Source: Oppiella nova (Eukaryota > Arthropoda > Arachnida > Sarcoptiformes > Oppiidae). Taken from it: DNA of 26,699 nt. Within the stretch, counting starts at the first letter, position 1, and the number at the start of each line of letters is the position of its first letter. Shown piece by piece: positions 1-13,101 of this stretch. A program made the position numbers and the translations under genes. The notes beneath the pieces were generated by a model. The model ran no database searches. It was not told the DNA's origin and was given only the letters and a program-made list of their open reading frames with translations. Location of the stretch: positions 1 to 26,699 of the forward strand of contig CAJPVJ010000390.1 of NCBI GenBank assembly GCA_905397405.1, given 5' to 3'.

Positions 1-45
1 TATATATATATATATATATATATACTGTATATATACTATATATAT
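1..45. repeat. TA-rich microsatellite at window start
   Basis: (TA)n interrupted by CTGTA and CTA; continues beyond the left edge. Confidence 0.9.
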
Positions 46-1532
46 CTTTGAATATACTGTAATGTAATAATATTAAATAATATTAATTCTGAGTAATGAC
101 TAAACATTATGGTAAAGATTATAATAATTATTTGGCACAAACTATTGATCGCATGTCGAGAGTTATTATATGGGATTAGATATAATTAGAGTTTTAATGA
201 AAATATTGTGAATTATTCCCTTATTATGTGAAATATAGAGAATATTTCTTTTTAATAGTTTAGTCACACAATAGTTGTGTTCATATTAAATGAGTTCCAA
301 AGAATCGCAACTATTATCCTCTCTATTAAATGGTTTAATATGTTTCCTGACCAATGGATAGCTTCACAACCAGGTATACCTAAGGTATATCTACAACCAA
401 CCATTCTGTATGTTTTAAGTATTTATTAAAATGAACCTATCAATAAATGAATGCTCAAAAACATAACCAATAATGGTTTACAACTGCATTGCCATATTAA
501 ATTAATAGACATAATATAATATCTAAGATTAAATAAATTGTATTTTATACTTGAAAAGAATATTTAGAAAATAATAAAATAAAGAATTGGAATATAAAGT
601 TAATATAATACTATCATAATAATAGGTATCATTAACTGAGCTTATGTTAAATAAATAGTAATACTTTCAATAGGATTTTAAAATTTTATATAAAATTTCA
701 ATAGAAAGAGTAAACTCTTATGCATGAAAGAAAAATTAATTACTTATAATAAGATATTAAATATACAGAAATTTAATAATTATAATTTTAAAAATAATAA
801 CATCACATGATGAGGAAAATGGGTAATTCATAAATGTGTTTTTAAATATCACTGAAATAAACTAAAAAATAATTTAAAATTAAAATATAACACATTATAT
901 TTATGAAGTAAAGTAAATATCAAATAAATAAAACACGAAATTGTATTAAATTTTGAACAAACATGTTTGAAAAATTAAAATATTTTATTTAAAAATAAAC
1001 ATTTTATTGGAAATAATAAAAAATCATTTGTATTACAAATTTATATTATTGAAATATAGATTAAAATTAATTATGTTCAGAAGTGCTTAAAACTTAATTA
1101 CTGTGTTATTTATTATTGACTAAATACTGAAGATCTTGTATGTATTATGCAGTTATTACACAACTTTACAAGTACTGTAATATTAGTAAAACAATACTAT
1201 AATAATAATAATAAATTTACAGAATATTCAATTATTGAAACCATTTTCTTGTTTTCATTTCATAAATGTATGTAAAGGCAGTGAAATGTCATACAAAAAA
1301 TAATATTATATTATGTGATATAAGTATTCACTCAATAAAAAAGAAGATAATTGTTTTTGACAATAGTTTGTGTCTAATTCTGTATTCCTTTCAATAATGT
1401 TCTTTATATTATCATTATATTACTGTACTTGAAAAATGTTTTCAATAATATTAATGGATTTCTTAAACAGAGAAAACAAGAATATTAAGAATTTAATGGA
1501 AAAGAATAAGTCTTATAAGTCTTCATTTTGTT

Positions 1533-1554
1533 GAGAGAGAGAGAGAGAGAGAGA
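1533..1554. repeat. (GA)11 microsatellite
   Basis: Uninterrupted 22-nt GA repeat. Confidence 0.95.
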
Positions 1555-2096
1555 ATCAATATTTTTAGTGCAATCAACTGCTTTCCATAGAGTTTGTGAT
1601 ACACTGTCAGCAAACGGGGTATTCTTTAGGCCATAATAACAAATTTAAGGTTATAAATAACATCTGTTATATAACCCGGATAACTGCTTATGGCAAATGT
1701 ATGCATCTCTGAATAAATGACTGAATATTTTTATAAATAAAATGTCAAATATTTTTAGATTTTCTATTTCATTTTATTAATTAAATATCTATAAAATTAT
1801 TTTGGTATAATATATCAGGAATTTTGTATATCATATAACGTTTTATTACCAAATAGTCTCAAATATAATGTACATGAAGTCAAATTGTTATCAAACAATT
1901 AAATATATTGATACTAGAGTAACACTACTGTTATTTGAATAAAATATTTTTTGTTCCCATTGTATGTAATCATTACTGTATTGTGAGCTATAAATAGAAA
2001 CATAAATGAAATACAATATATTATGTAAATGTATTTCATACGACATTTAATTAACAATCATTACTATTCATTGATATTTTATAAATCTAACTGTAA

Positions 2097-2128
2097 TATA
2101 TAGTATATTATATATTATATACTATATA
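2097..2128. repeat. Inverted repeat, 12-bp arms, 8-nt loop
   Basis: Arms TATATAGTATAT and ATATACTATATA are perfectly complementary. It may be a by-product of TA-rich sequence. Confidence 0.8.
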
Positions 2129-2912
2129 TTATATATTATCGTTTTTAAAAATATTTGTGACATTAAGTTTGTAATAAGTGATTGTTGAATAAAATCATAT
2201 AAGTTATAGTGTAGGTTGAAGTCAATTATCTTCTGGTATTTCTAATGTCTTAGTCTTTAAATACTTTATCATAATCTCAATTTAGATAACAAACGGGACT
2301 TTGCCTTAAAATACATCACAAAAGTCATGTGAATTTTATTATATCATTTTGTTTTTATTGAGAATACAGTTATTGTTTTTAAAAAACATTTTTAACGGAT
2401 ATTTAAAAGCTGTTTTCATTTACAACTAACTATTGCTATCATATTATTTATTAATTATTATTTTTAGTTTCCGAAAACAACTTTCTATCGCTATTATCTG
2501 CTCAACTAATACATAGTATTGTCTCCAAAATATCCATTAATTCATTATATAATTCACTGAATATATGAATATTTAATGGACTTATTTTTATCTAAATATC
2601 CATTTTACTAATATTTCGCTCTAATTTATTTCACAAAAACAAAAAAGTTTTTTGAAAACAATATAATGGCTTTCAATGGAATCGGTTTCTAATATTCAAT
2701 ATTAAATATTTGTCATAATTCTCATCTAATAATTATCTAGATATGATTCACCGCTAGTTTGTATTTCAGCTATAATAAATACTTTAAATTTTCTAATGTT
2801 AAGAATAAAACGTTAATTATTACAATAATAATGATTTGATTTTATTTCCGTGAATTCATTCATATTTTAATTTAATTTATAATCTCAATATAATATAATA
2901 CTATTAGATATT

Positions 2913-2932
2913 CATCTACTGTACAGTAGATG
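2913..2932. repeat. Perfect 20-bp palindrome
   Basis: CATCTACTGTACAGTAGATG is its own reverse complement with no spacer. It is less AT-rich than its surroundings. Confidence 0.9.
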
Positions 2933-3047
2933 TATTGTAAGTTTTATATAAAATAATGATTTATTAGTTCTCTTTACAACATAAATTAGCAAACATATTT
3001 AAGATATAAGAAAAATATATTCCCATGAATTACTAATTTAAATAGAN

Positions 3048-3058
3048 TATATATACAG

Positions 3059-3086
<28 letters not shown>
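3048..3086. repeat. (TA)n microsatellite beside an ambiguous base
   Basis: TA repeat with one internal CAG interruption, directly after an N at 3047. Its length in the assembly may be unreliable. Confidence 0.9.
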
Positions 3087-3091
<5 letters not shown>

Positions 3092-3786
3092 TTAAATAAT
3101 TAATTAAATTGTTTTATTGTAGATTAATTGATCTGCAATATATTAGATATTAAAATAATTTATATCATATAATAAAATCTTTTCTATAAGAAAATTCTTT
3201 TTTAATTTAGAAATAATTACATTTCAACTCATTGTCAATATTATTAGTTTTGAGACATTGTTTTGATATAAATTCTATCAATAATATAAATATAATTATA
3301 AAAATATTCTAATTTTATTTTATGGGGAATTTACTTGAAGCTCAGGCTTAATTTGCTTCATAATTGATGTAAATGAATACAAAACATTAACTATTAAAAT
3401 ATATTATTATTTATATTAGTTTTTCATAAAACTAGGTGTTTAACAAACTATGACCACTCGTATATCACTGTCACACTACTGTACTCTTACACTATGAAAT
3501 TGTGTGAAAATTGAATTTATTGATATATTCAATACATTCATCTCATTAGTTGTTTATTCGTCGAAAAGCAGTAAAAATAATTAGTAAAACTGTTTTTATA
3601 TATAACTTTGTTGTATATTTCACTCTTTACTTATATATCGGCCGTGAGATATATTTATAGACTTCAAGGTTAGCGTCAATACAAGAATTACAGAATAAGA
3701 TATTCACTCTCTATTGCAGTACTCGAGTGCTTCGTTACCATCAAATACTATACAAAACCATACTATACACCGATATAATCACTATA

Positions 3787-3790
<4 letters not shown>

Positions 3791-3821
<31 letters not shown>
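3791..3821. repeat. (TC)15 microsatellite
   Basis: Uninterrupted 31-nt TC repeat. Confidence 0.95.
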
Positions 3822-3822
<1 letters not shown>

Positions 3823-4966
3823 AAATTTTTCTTAATAATTATGTTACTTGAATGACAAAAATATCATCTTTTAACTTTAAAATACTATTACGTAATGTCT
3901 TTGAGAAAGTTTTTTATTTAATTTCAAATTTTCTTGAATATGACATGAATGTCAAGAACAGTATTCAATGAAATTGTTTTGTATAACATATATTGAGTTT
4001 TATATAACTTTCATGTAAATTCAATTATTCTGGTTATCATTATGTTATTATTGAATGTTTCTAAATGTTTTTCATTTTCTATTATTGGTTTATATTTTTA
4101 GACCATATATTGTTTTTGTTTTATATTAGTAATACTTGCTACTAATTTAGTATGTTGCTTAATATTATATTCATTAAAATACAAGACAATACAAGAATAT
4201 TAGTCTTTATTGACTATATAATAAAATGTGAAATTATTTTTAGTCTTAATTTCAATTAGTTTTCTATCTCGAAATTCTTGTTTAAAAATAATAACATTTT
4301 TAAATATACAATTTTAAGCAATTAAAGTTTAAATGAATTTTTTACTCTTAACTCTATTTTTACTTAAAATTCTTGTTATTATTTATAACTAATGTATTAT
4401 TTATAGAAGAATTCAAAGAATTGTTTTGATCAAGATTAAAATAAATGCTTTTTACGAGAATTTCACTTATTTAATTAACGTTAATTGTGAGTGATTTTCA
4501 TTTAACCCTAATATAGTTATAAATATTAAATGCTATTTTCTTGATGAGAAAGTAGTGTTCAATTAGTATCGTGTCTAATAAAAGGGCTAATGATTTGTTG
4601 ATAAACTTTTTCAAACATTTAAGAAAGTCTTATGATATATTAGAAATTCTTTTTAGACATATGTTCAAAGAATGTATGCTTAAAATCAATAAATTTTAAC
4701 ATTTTTGAAAACTGTTATAATAAATATTAATTAATTTCACGATTTATTTAGTTTTGAAACATTTGAACGCAAGTTATGTTTATTATAAGAGAAACTTTAA
4801 TGTTATTTTCCGTGAGATTTGCCACAAGAAACACTATCTTGTGATATAATTATTAGGAATGATTCATTAGCTAAAAATGATAATTTATTAGTAGAAACTG
4901 TAAAATTATAATTTTAAAATTTTAATATTAAAATTTGATTAAACCAAATTTAACTTATTTTTTAAA

Positions 4967-5025
4967 TGCACTTAATAATTAAGTGCACTAGTTTGTGGAC
5001 TTTATGTGCACCTGTAACTAGTTTG
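4967..5025. repeat. Hairpin plus duplicated GTGCAC/ACTAGTTTG words
   Basis: TGCACTTAAT and ATTAAGTGCA form perfect 10-bp arms around one base (4967-4987). GTGCAC recurs at 4983 and 5006, and ACTAGTTTG at 4987 and 5017, exactly 30 bp apart. Confidence 0.8.
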
Positions 5026-6300
5026 CAATTTTGCCGTATTCCTACATCAAATACTAAATTAAAATGTTTTTAATATTAAGTTTGATTTATAACCATATTT
5101 TTCTTGTAGATTTAATATTAATACTAAATTAATTTTACAATGATCAAACGAATTAAATACGTCACCAAACTTTGATTTATTTATTTTTATATATGAAACG
5201 TAAATTTCATAAAAACATTTATTAAATAATATATTATTTTGATTAAGGCTCAGGTATTTCTCAGTTTGATATTATATCAGTTGCAGACATACTTTTGATA
5301 TATAATACCTATGTATTGTACAAATGTCAATACAAAAAAGACTTGAAAATTGGTGCATATTTTATGAACTAATTCATTGTACAGTATTATAAAACATATA
5401 CCCATATAACATATAAATTACCGACAGAACTGAAAACAATAGCTAATGAAATATTATTATCAAAAGAGATAATTAATTATGTTTTTATGTTTTATACGCA
5501 AACCATCGATCACATTAGTGTTCAACTCTGAACTTATATGAAATACAATATATTATTATATCTTATTTTTGTAATAACATTTTGTTAATTAAGTCTAATA
5601 TAATATAGAGTATAATTTATTTCTATTTTAAATTTTCATTATTAATTCAAATAAAAGCAAACAAGAATTATGACGAGTATAACTATTATAATTTATGAAT
5701 ATAACTACATTAATAGTTGATTTATATTTAAATTTTAATAGTTTTATTTGTTTTCCTTGGATCAGTAATAATTTTGTTATGAAAATTTATTTATTTATTG
5801 AATTTAGTGCTAATTTTGAAGTTATTAATGGGTTTGTCAGGTATTTTAATTAGTAATTATATTTAGTTAATAATATTATATTAATAGAAATTAATAAACT
5901 GTTTAAAGATTAAGGAAATGATTCTGTGATTTGATGTATAAATAATTAAACATTAAGTTTTAATTTTTCCCAGACTTTTGCAATGACTAAACATTTGATT
6001 TGGGATTGAATTTATAAGGAATTATGCTGTATTCGCAGTTATTGTCAATATAAATCCAGGGTATATACAACATTTATGGATTTTTACTTGATTTACTAGT
6101 AATAATAATCAGTCTAAAGTGCTGAAGAATACTTGAACATAGAAAACATTATTTCTTAGCTAATTATAACAATAGGTATGCATTTAATTATAACTATTGT
6201 TACACAAATGAAAGGCTGAGTAAGCATTGCGTGTGACGTAAGGAATTGAAGATATTTGGGAGAAAATTGAATTATATTTATGATTATTTGCTACAAATGT

Positions 6301-8770
6301 GTGTGTGTTTGAAAATCTAACCTTCACCTTGGATGTTTTATAACTGGGAATACAATGAAATAACATACCGAACCTCCACTCCCCCTCACTCTACTCATAT
6401 GAAGATCCCAACACTTTCTATAAATAAAATATGTTTTCTTATCGTAATTTTCACTCATATATCCATTTTGAGGATAAATACTTTTGGGAAATTTTGTATT
6501 TAATGGTGACAATGAAAGTGACAAATAAACCATTAATTTGATGATTGATTTGGAGATAATTGTTAGGAAAAATTGAGGCAATATTTTGGTATGAAAGAGA
6601 TATCCTATTTTGAAAGATAATAGGAATGTATTTAATATATTAATAAGTTATCATTAATTCTGACACCAAATGCACTATAAATCTAAGAAATACAGTACAG
6701 TTGACAGCATTTATATGTATAACTATTTTTGACTCTTTATAATACAGTCATCTTTATTATTTCAGTGTTTGTAACAAACATTTCTAAGTCTTATTATTGT
6801 TATCAATGGATATCATATAACAGAGTAAATAGTGTTTTGCTAAATATAATAAACTTTTAAGTCTTTTTAGAGCTTGGGTTCGGAATGAAATGAAATGATT
6901 ACTCCGTTTATTATCAATTAATTCACTGTAAGAGAGGGGGAGAGAGTGACTAGAAGTGGGATATTTATTCATATATAAAATATTTGGTTGAGATATATTT
7001 ATGAAAAACACTTCAATGACGTAAATATGAGTTATATTTGGCGTTAGTAACACTTCAATCGAAATATAAAATATGATGTTTTTATCATAAAAAAATACAG
7101 ATATGAAGTGCACTGTATGTGCAATGGGAACGATATGCCATAAGCTGTATGCAATATAAATAGGATTGAACTTCCAATAAAATAATCTATTTTTTGTTCA
7201 TCTCATTAACTGCACTCACTTTTAACAGGTGCTCCCTATCATAAAACCTTTGTTTTACTGTTATGTTTATCGCAATTGAATTGAATTGAATTTTATTTGC
7301 ATTTAACTTAACACTAATATCTACTTGCAGCAATAATAATAAGCGACTGTACTGTGCACTGTAGCCATCATTCAATATAATGTTTTTTTATCAAACTTTT
7401 AAGCACTGTTTTATGGCAAAGACACTGTTTTTCCACAAATAACACAAGTGTTTGGTTGAGACCAATCGTCTCTCTCAAGTAAACTATTCCCGCAAATCAT
7501 GTGAACATTATATCTCAATACATATCTTAGAAAACATTTCTCTTTCCAAAGTCTATTGAAATCATATGCAATGATAAGAGCATTGTATTAATTGTACAGT
7601 ATTAATCATAAATAATTTAATTATCACTTGTTTTTTATTATGCACTATAATAGTAATAGCAATAGGCACAAGTCTTTACATAATTAACCGGAATAGTGCA
7701 CTATTAATACTCAATTGGATACTAGAGTTATTTTAGGATATTCTCAGAAATTGTCACACATTTTAACACTTGCTGTTAAGTACTATATTATCTTAAAAGC
7801 AATAATATCTACACTTGTTATTTAAAATATAATTAAATATATAATAATATTATTATGGTTTTAGACTAATTGTGATTTTATAAGTTTTAATACTTACTAA
7901 TAGTTAAGTTTTACAAATCAAACCTACAATTAAAATATTTTAGATTGTTTGCATAAGATTTCTATAACAGTAATATGTTTAAATAATAGCACTAACAGAC
8001 GTCAAAACTCATTACTGTTTCATAAGTCTTATTGTATTCACCGATAATAATAGCAGATATTCAATACACGACACTTGATTTAGCCTTGCCTTTTACAGTA
8101 CAGTATTTTTTTTATTCTCATTGTATTATGAAATAACTTTTCTAAAAATAAACATTTGTTGAGTTTTCTCCAATTCTTGCTATGAAATTATTTCCAATAG
8201 AAAAAATATTTCTCAAATATAAGCTATAAATCAATTTTATAAGCAATTTGTTTTTAAATAATTTCTTATTCCTTATTCGCGAGTGATTTCCCTAAAAAAA
8301 GTGTCGATAAATAGGGAGTGAAACTGGAAAAACTACTTTGTTTAAATATTTTTTTATTTATACATTTAATAGTTATAATTATAATTAAAGTGAATTTTAT
8401 GTAATATTTTACACAGTTTTCAAATGACTGAACCCGAAAGTGAGACACAAATTATGAGCTATTTATTGCGCACTGTTTTCGCATATATTTCACTCTCACT
8501 TAAAAAAAGTCGACCAAAAATTGCAAAACCTCTAAATTGCGTGAAATGTGTTTCACTCTCCCCTTTGCTTTCATTTGATGGCTATTTTTGAATACCGACT
8601 ATACTATAGTTGTTTTAAGTGTTACACTAAAAACGTTGGTTTCTATTCTTGAACACCGAATAAAAAACTTCTCGTTAGGGCTTAAAATACACACCAATAC
8701 TATGGCAAACACCACCTCATATAGTGTACACTCCGTGTTAGACAACACTACGACTCTGTGCTCATGAATT
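6301..8770. other. AT-rich DNA with GC-shifted islands, possible minus-strand exons
   Basis: No firm gene. Two minus-strand segments look exon-like. 6369-6417 lies between acceptor tttatag and donor gtatgt. 6784-6925 follows a strong pyrimidine tract and acceptor (ccctctcttacag) with a 46-codon frame to a stop. A GC-shifted patch at 8640-8770 includes a 21-codon plus-strand ORF (8702-8767). None matches a family I know. Confidence 0.35.
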
Positions 8771-11700
8771 AGATACTAAACCTGTTTTTATATATATATT
8801 TATAAATATATATTTTTAAATATACTTAAAATTATTATTATGTGTTATTTTATGCTATTCTCGAAACACTAAAGCGATAAATAACTTTCACTTAATTTTT
8901 CTCAGTTGCCATTTGTGGCCAATCAAGTTCTGGTCTATCATTATATGACACAAATGTGTGTTTGAAAGCTCTTTGAAAACTTTCATTCAAACTAATAATA
9001 ATTTTCTTTTTTAAATTTATATAAAGTAAAAAATTTCCGGTCTTTTCATTTTCTCGAAATATTGTTTCATTTATTAATAAACATTTTGATTCTCAAACGC
9101 TATGTTAAAGTATCAGATAATATAACTTATTTGAGAATAAATATTATATTCATATATTTAGTTATATATTTATAAATAATTCACAATATAATATAAATAA
9201 TATTTATCATTTTGTTGTGTTTTTTGTGTGCATCATATTTTTCAAAGTAAATAAGTGATGTGTGAACCGAAACTCATGTGATTCTTGTGCTCACAAATTG
9301 CTCTCAAGTTTTGTGGCAAATTTTGTTTTCGATGTTTAATTAGTTATTTATTTTTGCTCAACAGATATCAAAACTTATATTAAATTCTGGTGTTATATCT
9401 GTTGTATGAGTGGAGAGAATCTATAGATTATAAGGAAATACTGTTTAAAGTGCTGTTTGTGTGTGTATTTTGTGTACAGTCTCATTGGCGTCCAAATATT
9501 CATTTGTCCTATTTATTTAAGATTACATTTCAATGAATTTCTGTTTGCTTGCTCTTCCGATACACAACTATAGCATTTGAATTGCTATTTATGACCAAAT
9601 AGTCAATACTAGGTTCATAAAACAGTGAGAGAGAGAGAGTAGTGAGAGATTCAAAGATTAATGTGGAAAACACCTCATTATAGTGTATTGATGCCAATTC
9701 AATCACCAATTTGTATATATTGTGTATAACTGGCCCATTATCTCATCCAATACTTTGAACTCATCCCAAACACAACCGATAATTACTGACGTCTTGAGCA
9801 TAAAGTTCTCGTATTTTCTATTATAGACTCTCTGCTAAACACAATCATATGAGTAGTTTTCATCGCAAAGTTGTTTGATTTTCACTTATTATTATTGTAT
9901 GACTTATATTGTTAAGTGTTTTGGTGAACGAATTAGCAAAATAATACATCATTTAACAACAAATGATACATTGATGACATTTATGATCACTATTTGAGAC
10001 CATTTCTTCGTCCTATACTTTTACTCATAACTAATTCAATGGATATTAAAGCTTTGCTATTAAGCCATTCAGGTATTCATTTAAGCCTTAATTTGAAAGA
10101 ATATTGAATTTGTATTTTATTTCTCTAAAGACATGTCTTGTTTTCATTTTCTTAAGCCTATTATTAACACATTGTTTAATATTATGACAACATTTGACTG
10201 AATTTTATTTTTAAATTTTAAATATTTGTCTCACATGTACTTATGGTAATAAAAATCAGTTTAAAGTGTTTATGAATAACACGTTTACATTATTTATCAA
10301 ATGAATTGCTTTTTAATTATAGCCATAACTACATTTTATGAATTAGCGCCTTACAGTTTATGCTTATGTATTCACACATGAATTTTAAGCCTAATTTCTA
10401 TTATTAGTTTATGTTTTAACGAAAGTGTTTATTATATATAAGGAAGAGTTTATTAAAATGTTAGAAACAATGATTTTTTTTCTATTTATAATGATTTTAC
10501 AATTTATGCAATTTCTCAACCCTTTTACAGAATTTATCGTAGTTTTCCTCAAAATAATAATCATTAAATATTACTGTACTATGTATGCTCTGATGCTAAA
10601 CATAGATGTAAAAAGTAGTGTTTATTAAAAACAGTGTATAATTTGCTGCAACTATAAGCATAAACCTCTTAATATTTTAAGCCTTGAATAGATTATTAAC
10701 TTTTTATAATCAAAATAAATGAATATTTATACAGAAGTTCGCCCTTTAAGTTATTTTTATATATTATATGTTTTCACTCAATATCTTAATATTATTTTAG
10801 ACAAAGAATTTGAGTTAAAACTGAACTCAGAACTAGAGGGAGAGAGAGAAGCTATGATTTATTTATTTATTTTTATACATATTTATTATGAAAGATAGAC
10901 TGAAAGCATTTCTCTGTTATGAATAAGTTTGAAAAATCAATTTTTCTAAAAATACATTTCCAAAAAGCAATTCACTTATAATATAAGAGCCGCACAGGCC
11001 TTCGTTTTTTGACAGAATATTCTCATCCCTTTTGTTGAACTCATTTGAGCTCCAGTTTGGTGTTGCCATTCACGCTATACATAAGCATTACATTTGAGCC
11101 AAAAGTTCAAAAATCTCATATTTATTCTGACAGCAAAAACTATTTTATTCTATGCATTGATAGCATTATAAAAATAGATTTATACCTTTATATACTAGTA
11201 TAAAATGCATTAATGAAACAAAAGTGGCAAAAAATAAGAATTAAAATCTTATGTTACAATTGAAGACCTAAGTTAATGGTGTCATTAAATAAGACAACAC
11301 CTACTCTATGGTCTAAAATACATATTTGCCTACAGTTTGTAAGTCTATTTATGACCACATCTTGTCATTTATATGTGTATGTATTGATCATAAATCTAAT
11401 ATAAATGTTGAATCAATAGTTGAACGAAAGAGAAGAATAGGAATAAAATGGAGAATATATTGAATAGAGAAAGCATTCATTGGTATCTATTTATAGCACT
11501 TGTTTTTCAACGACGACCAGCAAATAGAGTGCATAATAGATATACAGTAGAGATAGTTATATGATATGATGTTAACAGCGAAGCCATTAACTGTTCACTT
11601 GTGTTCACTCTTGTCTCTCCTTTTGTTATCTCATAGCAAATAAGTACAACGAATTCATTGCAAAAAAATCGCTCAATTACTCTCGCTTTTTAAAATATAC

Positions 11701-13020
11701 CTGATGTTTGTTTTAAAACAATGGCATCTCATATGTGTGTTAAGTAATTAGTGTGCTTTACTGTAAATGATAAGTTATGCGAGTATTAATTGCGATATTT
11801 TTAAGGTCACAAAAGCATCGTTTAGTGGTATTAATCAAATAAATCTTGATTTTAAAATATATAATAATATTTGAATAAAAATAACTTAATTGTGTTGTCG
11901 TGGAAACTGCTATATTTTTCTAGACTACACATAATATTATTAGTATTTTCATTATAACTAGAAATTGGAAAACAGAATGAAATTATTCTCATTATATGAA
12001 TTAGTTTGCTGTGAATTAATAGATATATACAAATACAAGTAGTGTACAGTATACCGTATAAGTTTTAATACAGTACCTTTATATGAGTTATAAAAATAGC
12101 ATTTATAATAATAATAATAATGTTATTGTGAGTTATAGTAGAGTAGATGTAAACTAATATAATATAATAGAGACTCGTATTAGTGATAAGTTTGGTGAAG
12201 ACCGCCTATTCGTGTCTCCAATTCAATAAATATCTCATATTTTCTGTCCTATCACTCCACCGATCATATATAGTCGACACCAGAAATAGTTTATGCATTT
12301 CTTCATTCCTCCTTCTGTTGGTTAACTATAATCTTATTATAAGTGCTTTTTATGATAAAAATATTCCTAATTCTGGCAAATGTATCGCAAATATCCTCTA
12401 ATAGTCTGTAACTATGTATTAGAGAGTTTGGTATTCATTGAGTGAACATCTATTTGAACAACATCTTATATTAGCAAACTTTTCCAGTCTATTATTAAAC
12501 TATCTCTGAGCAAATATTTTCTGTGTTTATATTTTTAATTATAAGTTATTTTTACTCTATTGTGTTCTCCCGATATTCACTAGTAATTGATTTCAACACT
12601 CAGTATACTAAACGTTAAATGCAATGAAGATTTTACAGATAAGTTAGTTATACATTAAATTATGTATTAATTTTATTTAATACTATTATTAATAACTATA
12701 ATTCATTATAAAATTCCACTCATTTCTCTGTCGTACAGATTCTATACGGATCTCACTTTTTGAAATTTTTTTATGTTGATTATATGAGCTAAGCATTTAA
12801 ATATAATTTATTCCTGTTTTTATAAGTATTTATATTTTGCTAACATTTGTTACTTATATGATGAGAAATTATTCTCAATGTATTTCAAATAAGAATTCCT
12901 ATGTAAACATAGAATTTATTATAGGAAATGGAGTTTATTTTAAAAGTTATTGATTCTTATTCAAACTGTGATTAAATATAAAGGTATTAATGAATTGAAT
13001 TGATTTATCCATTATTATAG
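8771..13020. other. AT-rich DNA upstream of HDAC4, probable 5' UTR/promoter territory
   Basis: No coding region recognised; the 67- and 72-codon plus-strand frames at 10425-10628 and 12183-12401 are low-complexity. Short GC-shifted patches lie at 10985-11090 and 11555-11680, the latter containing an acceptor-like tract (ctccttttgttatctcatag). The transcription start of HDAC4 should lie here or further left but cannot be placed. Confidence 0.45.
9625..9639. repeat. Short GA repeat
   Basis: GTGAGAGAGAGAGAGT, one of several GA/CT tracts in the window. Confidence 0.8.
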
Positions 13021-13101
13021 ACCCATTGAGCTCTTCATCACCACATCATTCGTATCGCTCGCATACTATGGAAATAAACAGTCATTACATACAAAGAAAA
13101 G
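13021..13101 (+). CDS. HDAC4: HDAC4 candidate exon 1 (N-terminal start)
   Basis: A GC-shifted 81-nt segment lies between an acceptor (ttattatag) and a donor (gtattt) in very AT-rich DNA. One frame is open throughout and contains an ATG at 13068 with A at -3 and G at +4, reading [11 protein letters not shown] and leaving one G. Exon 2 starts with GT and is open from its acceptor, so the junction makes a Gly codon and keeps frame. The same frame is also open upstream of the ATG (serine- and histidine-rich), so a still earlier exon could supply the start. Support is splice signals, phase and composition only. No family motif is expected this far N-terminal. Confidence 0.5.

Larger units (their letters stand above)
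46..6300. other. AT-rich non-coding DNA
   Basis: No credible coding region: frames are short and AT-driven. It holds simple repeats (listed separately), several inverted repeats and a slightly GC-shifted patch at 3636-3745. I see no transposon signature such as terminal inverted repeats around an ORF, and no RNA gene. Confidence 0.6.

Noticed and set aside
3047-3047. Single ambiguous base N
   Set aside because: An assembly or sequencing artefact beside a TA microsatellite, not a biological feature.
8702-8767. 21-codon ORF MANTTSYSVHSV... in a GC-shifted patch; first residues echo [11 protein letters not shown] of HDAC4
   Set aside because: Too short and the resemblance is likely chance; no donor that would join it in phase to exon 2.
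10425-12401. Plus-strand frames at 10425-10628 and 12183-12401
   Set aside because: Composition is what AT-rich random sequence gives (Ile, Leu, Phe, Tyr, Asn); no motif, no splice or conservation support.
1-13020. Possible transposable element or virus-like copy in the long AT-rich upstream region
   Set aside because: No transposase, reverse transcriptase, integrase or capsid-like peptide recognised in any frame, and no long terminal repeats seen by eye.
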